In this document: positions 1 through 4,766 of the stretch, in pieces
Position numbering within the stretch: the stretch's first letter is position 1
Layout: every line of letters starts with the position of its first letter
The notes under the pieces: model-generated
What the model was told of the DNA's origin: nothing
The model's input: the letters and a program-made list of their open reading frames with translations, nothing else
Databases searched by the model: none
Position numbers and translations under genes: made by a program
Assembly (NCBI GenBank): GCA_030043395.1
Contig: JASHXW010000587.1
Span: 1-7,054, forward strand
Length of the DNA stretch: 7,054 nt
Source: Streptosporangiaceae bacterium
Lineage (GTDB): Bacteria; Actinomycetota; Actinomycetes; Streptosporangiales; Streptosporangiaceae
Reading direction: 5' to 3'

Positions 1-1053
1 GAGCGCGCCAAACACGGCGCCGCACCCGAGCCCCCACCGGACCATCCGCGTGGTCACCGTCCTGGCGCCGACGATGTCGCCCGCACCTAGGTACTTGCCG
101 GTGATCGCCTGCCCGGCGATCGCGATGGCGTCGAGGGCGAACGTGAGCAGTGACCACAGCCGCATCCCGACCTGGTGCGCCGCGATTGCCGCGTCACCCT
201 GCCTGGCCGCGATCGCGGTGGCGGCCACCAGGACGGCCTGCAGCGCTATCGTCCTGATCACCAGCGAGAACCCGGTGCGGGCGGCCACCTTCACGCCGGC
301 CAGGTCCAGGCCAAGGCTCACGCCGGCTCGTCGCGCGCCCGCTGCGACCATGGCCAGGTAGGCGGCCGCGGCGCCGTTCTGCGCGATGACCGTGCCCCAC
401 GCCGAGCCCGCGATGCCCCAGTGCAGGCCGAGCACGAACGTGGCGTTCAGCACAACGTTGATCACGTTTCCGGCCACCGACACGATCAGTGGCGTCCTGG
501 TGTCCTGAAGCCCGCGCAGGACCCCGGTGCCAGCTAGCACGGCGAGCATCGCCGGGGCACCGAGCAGGCTAATCCGCAGGTACGTTACGCCGCCCGCGGT
601 GACCGCCGCCGAGGCACCGAACGCGCCGATGATGGGCGTGGCCAGCGGCAGCCCTATCGCCAGCACGACCACGCCGATCGCCCCAGCCAGCCAGATGCCG
701 TCAATGCCCTGCCTGATCGCGGCCTGCCGGTCTCCCGCCCCGAGTTGGCGGGCGACAGCGGCTGTTGTCCCGTAGGCCAGGAAGATCGAGATGCTGACCA
801 GAGTGGTCAGCGCCTGGGCCGCGACTCCTAGGCTGCCAAGCGGCGCGGTGCCGATCCGGCCGACGATCGCGGAGTCCGCGAGCAGGAACAACGGCTCGGC
901 CACGAGCGCTCCGAACGCCGGGATCGCCAGCCGCAGTATCTCGGAGTCGGGTCCGCCACGCAGCCTCGAACGGCGACCACTGCGCGCCGGCTCCGGCTGG
1001 TTGCCGCCGGGTTCTTCGCCCCGGTCAGCGCGTCCCCCGGCAAGCAGGCTCAG
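1..1053 (-). CDS. MATE family (DinF-type) multidrug/metabolite efflux transporter, C-terminus cut by window edge
   Basis: An integral membrane exporter of the multi-antimicrobial extrusion family, expected to use a sodium or proton gradient to export cationic or organic compounds. The visible 351 codons show DinF-branch signatures: LADSAIVGRIGT after the first helix (about residues 58-69), RGLQDTRTPL (about 180-189), and AHQVGMRLW (about 292-300) followed by TGKYLGAGD (about 318-326). Hydrophobic helices alternate with short loops throughout. Family members are about 440-460 residues, so roughly 90-110 C-terminal residues lie beyond the left edge. The start is unusual: the frame is open back to a TGA at 1123-1125, but no ATG, GTG or TTG occurs before residue 51, which is already inside the first helix. 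I chose the CTG at 1053-1051, which overlaps the racemase stop as CTGA and has GGAG seven bases upstream. This gives a basic, hydrophilic N-terminal tail of about 36 residues. A later CTG or ATA start, or a frameshift, remains possible. The family call is firm; the substrate is unknown. Confidence 0.85.
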   Translation of the reverse strand, partial: MSLLAGGRADRGEEPGGNQPEPARSGRRSRLRGGPDSEILRLAIPAFGALVAEPLFLLADSAIVGRIGTAPLGSLGVAAQALTTLVSISIFLAYGTTAAVARQLGAGDRQAAIRQGIDGIWLAGAIGVVVLAIGLPLATPIIGAFGASAAVTAGGVTYLRISLLGAPAMLAVLAGTGVLRGLQDTRTPLIVSVAGNVINVVLNATFVLGLHWGIAGSAWGTVIAQNGAAAAYLAMVAAGARRAGVSLGLDLAGVKVAARTGFSLVIRTIALQAVLVAATAIAARQGDAAIAAHQVGMRLWSLLTFALDAIAIAGQAITGKYLGAGDIVGARTVTTRMVRWGLGCGAVFGAL

Positions 1054-2186
1054 CGCACGACTCCGGCCGTGCGCAAGCTCTCGATCTCGGCCTGGCCGAG
1101 GCCGAGCCCGGCAAGGACAGCGTCAGTGTCGGCGCCTGGGCGGCGCGGCGGCTCGGGCTGCCCAGCCGTCGTCCGGCCGAATCTCGGCGCGGGAGCTGGC
1201 TGCTGGACGCCGCCGACGTCGGTGAAGACGCCGCGGGCGGCATTGTGCGGATGCGCGGCCGCCTCCGCGGGCGAGAGCACGGGCGCGACGCACGCATCAG
1301 TGCCAGCGAAGGTCTCGGCCCACTCGTCCCTGGTCCGCTGGGCGAAAACCTCGGCGAACCTGGCGCGAAGCTCGGGCCATGCCGCGACGTCGTGTTGCGC
1401 GGGCAATGCCGCTTCGGCCAGCCCGAGGCCCGCCAGCAGGGCGGCGTAGAACTTCGGCTCGAGTGCGCCGACGGCAACGTGCTTTCCGTCGGAGGTGGCA
1501 TACGTGTCGTAGAACGGCGCACCGCCGTCGAGCATGTTCACCCCGCGCTCGTCACGCCACGCCCCCCGTGCCCGCAGCCCGTAGATGAACGAGGTCAGCA
1601 GCGCCGATCCGTCGACCATCGCCGCGTCGACGACTTGGCCGAGCCCGGACTTCTGCCGCTCCACCAGCGCGGCGAGGATGCCGAGCGCCAGCAGCATTCC
1701 GCCGCCGCCGAAATCGCCGACCAGGTTCAGCGGCGGCACTGGCCGTTCACCCGCGCGGCCGATCGGGTAAAGCGCGCCGGAGATCGCGATGTAGTCGATG
1801 TCGTGCCCGGCAGTGTCCGCGAGCGGACCGTCCTGACCCCAGCCGGTCATCCGGGCGTAGATGAGCGCGGGATTGCGCTCCGCGCACACCGAGGGCCCGA
1901 AGCCCAGGCGCTCCGCCACGCCGGGCCTGAACCCCTCGACAAGCACGTCGGCGTCGCCGAGCAGCCTCAGCAGCAACTCGAGCCCGGCCGGGTCCTTCAA
2001 GTTCAGGCCGACCGACCGCCGGCCCCTGGTGAGCGGGTCAACCGGTTCCGGGCCGCCACCCCCGCAACTCTCCGTGCGCTCTATCCGCAGCACGTCGGCT
2101 CCGAGGTCGGACAGGATCATGCAGCCAAACGGCGCAGGCGCGAGGCTCGCGATCTCGATGACGCCAATACCGTCCAGTGGGCCCAC
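1050..2186 (-). CDS. Alpha-methylacyl-CoA racemase (CaiB/BaiF CoA-transferase family III)
   Basis: A cytoplasmic enzyme of 378 residues, the normal length for the family. It should interconvert (2R)- and (2S)-methylacyl-CoA thioesters so that methyl-branched fatty acids or sterol side chains can enter beta-oxidation. The N-terminus (GPLDGIGVIEIASLAPAPF, then SDLGADVLRIER near residues 26-37) is the nucleotide/CoA-binding fold typical of the family. GHDIDY places His128, VGDFGGG places Asp158, and ALEPKFY places Glu243. These match His126, Asp156 and Glu241 of the Mycobacterium tuberculosis racemase (recalled from the literature) with a constant offset of two. The complete triad favours racemase over the related formyl-CoA or carnitine CoA-transferases, which lack the His/Glu arrangement. 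The start is GTG at 2186, preceded by GGAGG with a five-base spacer. The gene overlaps the downstream transporter by four bases, so the two are probably co-translated. A role in degrading an imported or endogenous branched acyl compound is inference only. Confidence 0.92.
   Translation of the reverse strand: MGPLDGIGVIEIASLAPAPFGCMILSDLGADVLRIERTESCGGGGPEPVDPLTRGRRSVGLNLKDPAGLELLLRLLGDADVLVEGFRPGVAERLGFGPSVCAERNPALIYARMTGWGQDGPLADTAGHDIDYIAISGALYPIGRAGERPVPPLNLVGDFGGGGMLLALGILAALVERQKSGLGQVVDAAMVDGSALLTSFIYGLRARGAWRDERGVNMLDGGAPFYDTYATSDGKHVAVGALEPKFYAALLAGLGLAEAALPAQHDVAAWPELRARFAEVFAQRTRDEWAETFAGTDACVAPVLSPAEAAAHPHNAARGVFTDVGGVQQPAPAPRFGRTTAGQPEPPRRPGADTDAVLAGLGLGQAEIESLRTAGVVR
1061..1064 (-). 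promoter_or_regulatory. Ribosome binding site supporting a CTG start for the transporter
   Basis: On the minus strand GGAG is followed by seven bases and then CTG at 1053-1051. The site lies inside the last codons of the racemase gene, and the CTG shares its last two bases with the racemase TGA stop. The spacing is ideal for a Shine-Dalgarno site. It is the main evidence for the start chosen, because the frame has no ATG, GTG or TTG before the first helix. Confidence 0.55.
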
Positions 2187-2191
2187 CGGTG

Positions 2192-2196
2192 CCTCC
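2192..2196 (-). promoter_or_regulatory. Ribosome binding site of the racemase gene
   Basis: GGAGG on the minus strand lies five bases before the GTG at 2186. It fixes a GTG start for the racemase and gives the family's usual N-terminus, beginning GPLDGI. Confidence 0.8.
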
Positions 2197-2211
2197 GTTG
2201 GTTCCTTGCCT

Positions 2212-2231
2212 GCTAGCCCGACCAGGCTAGC
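2212..2231. repeat. Perfect 7-base inverted repeat with 6-base loop (terminator-like or operator-like)
   Basis: GCTAGCC at 2212-2218 pairs with GGCTAGC at 2225-2231 around a six-base loop. It sits between the stop of the mannosidase copy A gene and the ribosome binding site of the racemase gene. No T-run follows on the minus strand, so it is not a classical Rho-independent terminator, although actinobacterial terminators often lack one. It could instead be a dimeric regulator's operator for the racemase-transporter operon. The function is unproven. Confidence 0.5.
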
Positions 2232-2248
2232 GGCGCGCCAAGAGCGCC
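2232..2248. repeat. Second inverted repeat (5-base GC stem, 7-base loop) abutting the first
   Basis: GGCGC at 2232-2236 pairs with GCGCC at 2244-2248. The element begins at the base after the first repeat ends, so a transcript leaving the mannosidase gene would form two consecutive hairpins just past its stop codon. That position fits a compound terminator for the mannosidase transcript. The short stem makes this weaker than the neighbouring repeat. Confidence 0.35.
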
Positions 2249-2276
2249 GATACCGCTGACTTAATAACGGCGGTGA

Positions 2277-4679
2277 TCAGGACGATGGGTAGGAAGGCGG
2301 CGCGTCGGCTGTGCTGTTGCCCCATGTCGTCGGCTTAGTGCCGAGGTTCCAGTTCATGGTGGCACCCTGGTCGAGCAAGGAGAACGGCACGTACAGGCTG
2401 CTATCCGAGGTGCCGTTGATGTACAGGGAATTGACGTAGTACTGGGTGGTGGAGGCCCCTGGGGCGCTGATCGTGATGGTGTTGCCGTTGGGCAGGTTGA
2501 CTATCGCGTTCGGGAAGCCCGGGCTGCTCAGGACAAGGTTGTCGCTGCCCGGGTTTTCCGGGTACAGGCCGAGCATCTCCCAGATGAACTGCGAGCTTTC
2601 GGCCCCGAGGTCGTCGTTGTTCGGCAGGCCGTAGGGGCCTGGCTTGTACAGCTCAGAGCGAACCTTGTTCACGGCATTCTGCGCGCCGGCTGGGTCGCCG
2701 GCGTAGTCGAGCGCGTTCTGCTCGCCCAGGTCGAACTCGTTGGACAGCTCGGCGTGCATCCCGCGGCCGTTCGGCCAGGCCAGGTACGCCGTGAGCTTCG
2801 GTATCACTGCCTGGTCGCCGCCCAGCTTGGCGAACAGGCCGGCGTAGTTGTTCGGCACGTCCCACAGGTACATGTAGGCGTCGCCCTCGACGTATCCGCC
2901 TTGCGTGGTGGGCTTGACTCCCGAGACGAACCCTCCGGCTGAGCCACTAGCCGTCTCCAGCCGGCCGGTGAGCAGGTCATTCTTCCGGTCGAACACATTC
3001 TCCCAGTCGTTCGCTCGGTTTTGCTGTGCCGCGGCCTGGCCGTCGCGGCCGAGAGCCGAAGCGAAGAACGACAGGGCCATGTCGGCGGTGTCGTACTCAA
3101 GCAGCGAGGCGACAAAGTCGTGCGCATGACAGCATCCGTACCTGCCGTTCGACGGCAGGAATCCGAGCCTTGCCTCGAGCTCCTCGCCCGGCCTCACGCG
3201 GTTGGAGTGATCTGCCTGGTCCAGCATGTCGTTTAGCGCGGTCTGGAGCTGGAAGCCCTTGGCGCCGAAGGCGTAGAAGTCGGCAATGATCGAATCGGCC
3301 GGGTCTCCCACCTGGACGTAGTTGTCGGTGTTGAGGTAGGCCCACTGCGGCAAGATGCCGTTCTGTGAGTAGTAGTTGACCAGCGATTGCGCCATGTCGC
3401 TGGCCACCGGCGGGTCGAGCATCGCGACGAGCTGGGCCTGCGAGTGGTACATGTCCCAGCCGGAGAACATGCTGTACTGATTCGCCTGGGGGCTGGCCAC
3501 CGTCTCCACCTTGCCGTTCGACCCCCGGTACTGGCCGTTCACGTCGCTGACGATGTTGGGCTGGAGCATGTCCTTGTACAGCAGGCTGTAGAACTCCTGC
3601 GTCCTTGCCTCGCTGCCACCCCACACGCTGATCTCGCCGAGCAGGCTGTTCCACTTGGCCTGCGCGGCCTGCTTGACCGCGCCGAAGTTCCAGCCCGGCT
3701 GCTCGGTCTGCCAGTTCAGCGCGGCGTTGGCGGTGCTGACGTAGGAGATGCCGACCTTGGCGAGGATCGTCGGCTTCGCCATTTCCCTGGTGTTGAAGAC
3801 CAGGAGCATGGAGTTGGGGTCCTTCGAGCCCGGGTCGACGAGTATCCGGTGCTCGTAGAACGGCTGGCTGAACTTGATGTCGAAGTAGACGGTGTACTTC
3901 TGCGGGCCGTAGTAGGCAGGCTCGTCGCAGAAGCCCCCGCTGGTGACCCAGCCCTGGATCTCCGTATCGCTGACGATCGTCCCGCTGGATGCGGTGTCTT
4001 GTCGCTCGCTGCCCATCAGCTTGATCAGGAAGTCCGCCCGGTCGGTCCTGGGAAACGTGAAGTCGCCGATCGCGCTGTGCGCCGTCGCGGTGAACGCGGA
4101 CTGGATCGTGTCCGGCTGGTTGCTGGTCGCCCAGTAGTACCCCGCGTGCGCGACCTCGCCGTGATGGCTGAACCTGGTCCGCACGTCGATGGGGTTGCCA
4201 TTGGGCAGCTTGCCGGTCAACGGCAGGATCGGCACGTCGCCCGCGGCCAGGCAGCCTGGTCCAGACAGGTGAGTCAGCGAGTAGCCGTCGAGCAGGGTGT
4301 CGCTGAAGGTGTAGCCGCCGCCGTCGGCCCGGTTCGGCAGGGTGTCCGGGCTCCACTGGATCATGCCCCACGGGTAGTCCGCGCCGGGAAAGGTGTTCCC
4401 GCCGCCGCTGGTCCAGGTCCGCGTATCCAGGTAGGTGGCCGGGTCAGCGACCGGGCCCGTGACCGTGCGGGTGCTCCGGGTGGCAGCGGGCAGCAGGCGG
4501 GGTGCCACCGGCCGCGGACAGTGGGAGACGGTCCCGGTGACCGTCTGCGAGCAGACGCCTGGTCCGTCACTGGATGGCGTCACCGTGCCGCGAGTGACGG
4601 GAGAGCCTTGCAAACCGGATATAAGAAGGCTGCTTACGGTGAGAGCTGCTGCCAGGGAAATCCTGGCCGGAATGTACAT
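2277..4679 (-). CDS. Secreted GH92 family alpha-mannosidase, copy A (complete)
   Basis: A probable extracellular exo-alpha-mannosidase of 800 residues. GH92 enzymes are calcium-dependent, invert configuration, and remove mannose from N-glycans, yeast mannan or related glycans. The first 25 or so residues are a signal peptide: Arg6, then a hydrophobic core at about 7-22, with no lipobox Cys. Family marks in order: TSGGGNTFPGADYPWGM (about 90-106), DGYSLTHLSGPGC (131-143), FSGWDMYHSQ (405-414), GDPADSIIADFYAFGA (458-473), EGDAYMYLWDVP (598-609, with Glu598 as likely catalytic acid), LSNEFD (645-650, calcium-site region), and NNDDLG (687-692, with Asp690 as likely base). Where classical members have a GES-VSxTLEYA-type motif, this one has CCHAHDFVASLLEYDTADMA. 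The tail ends in DAPPSYPSS, with no cell-wall sorting signal. The start is ATG at 4679 with a weak ribosome site; an in-frame TGA at 4704-4706 excludes an earlier start. The gene lies 87 bases after its paralogue, and no clear promoter is visible in the spacer. The family is certain; linkage specificity is not predictable here. Confidence 0.95.
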   Translation of the reverse strand: MYIPARISLAAALTVSSLLISGLQGSPVTRGTVTPSSDGPGVCSQTVTGTVSHCPRPVAPRLLPAATRSTRTVTGPVADPATYLDTRTWTSGGGNTFPGADYPWGMIQWSPDTLPNRADGGGYTFSDTLLDGYSLTHLSGPGCLAAGDVPILPLTGKLPNGNPIDVRTRFSHHGEVAHAGYYWATSNQPDTIQSAFTATAHSAIGDFTFPRTDRADFLIKLMGSERQDTASSGTIVSDTEIQGWVTSGGFCDEPAYYGPQKYTVYFDIKFSQPFYEHRILVDPGSKDPNSMLLVFNTREMAKPTILAKVGISYVSTANAALNWQTEQPGWNFGAVKQAAQAKWNSLLGEISVWGGSEARTQEFYSLLYKDMLQPNIVSDVNGQYRGSNGKVETVASPQANQYSMFSGWDMYHSQAQLVAMLDPPVASDMAQSLVNYYSQNGILPQWAYLNTDNYVQVGDPADSIIADFYAFGAKGFQLQTALNDMLDQADHSNRVRPGEELEARLGFLPSNGRYGCCHAHDFVASLLEYDTADMALSFFASALGRDGQAAAQQNRANDWENVFDRKNDLLTGRLETASGSAGGFVSGVKPTTQGGYVEGDAYMYLWDVPNNYAGLFAKLGGDQAVIPKLTAYLAWPNGRGMHAELSNEFDLGEQNALDYAGDPAGAQNAVNKVRSELYKPGPYGLPNNDDLGAESSQFIWEMLGLYPENPGSDNLVLSSPGFPNAIVNLPNGNTITISAPGASTTQYYVNSLYINGTSDSSLYVPFSLLDQGATMNWNLGTKPTTWGNSTADAPPSYPSS
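3527..3655 (-). repeat. 129-bp tract identical to 6014-6142 (inside GH92 copy A)
   Basis: All 129 bases match the corresponding stretch of copy B, including every third codon position. It encodes the region from about SLLGEISVWGG to VNGQY. It is the longest perfect match I found between the two mannosidase genes, and mismatches begin immediately on both sides. Confidence 0.85.
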
Positions 4680-4766
4680 GCACCTGCCCGTCGTCGATAC
4701 GTGTCAGCCTTCGGACGGAAGACGACCTTATCGAAGCTAAAGATCAATCGCTGGGATTTCGGCAGG
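4680..4766 (-). other. 87-base spacer between the two mannosidase genes
   Basis: This stretch separates the stop of copy B from the start of copy A. It is more AT-rich than its surroundings. It contains a GATAAG that resembles a -10 box (plus-strand CTTATC near 4727-4732), but no -35-like hexamer lies 16-18 bases upstream. No strong hairpin with a T-run is present. Read-through from copy B into copy A is therefore plausible, and a separate promoter is not shown. Confidence 0.6.

Noticed and set aside
828..1043. Short minus-strand frame with a TTG start, overlapping the start of the transporter
   Set aside because: It is the transporter sequence read in the wrong frame: the Arg/Ser/Ala-rich translation has no hydrophobic helices and the TTG has no ribosome site.
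1245..2216. A 323-codon plus-strand open frame opposite the racemase gene
   Set aside because: It mirrors the racemase codons, is low-complexity Arg/Ala/Gly-rich and resembles no family. The minus-strand frame has the full racemase motifs and a ribosome binding site.
4690..4735. Possible stem GTCGTC/GACGAC with a small inner CTTC/GAAG hairpin in the spacer between the mannosidases
   Set aside because: The outer stem is only six bases with a long loop, the inner one four, and no T-run follows. It is too weak to call a terminator.
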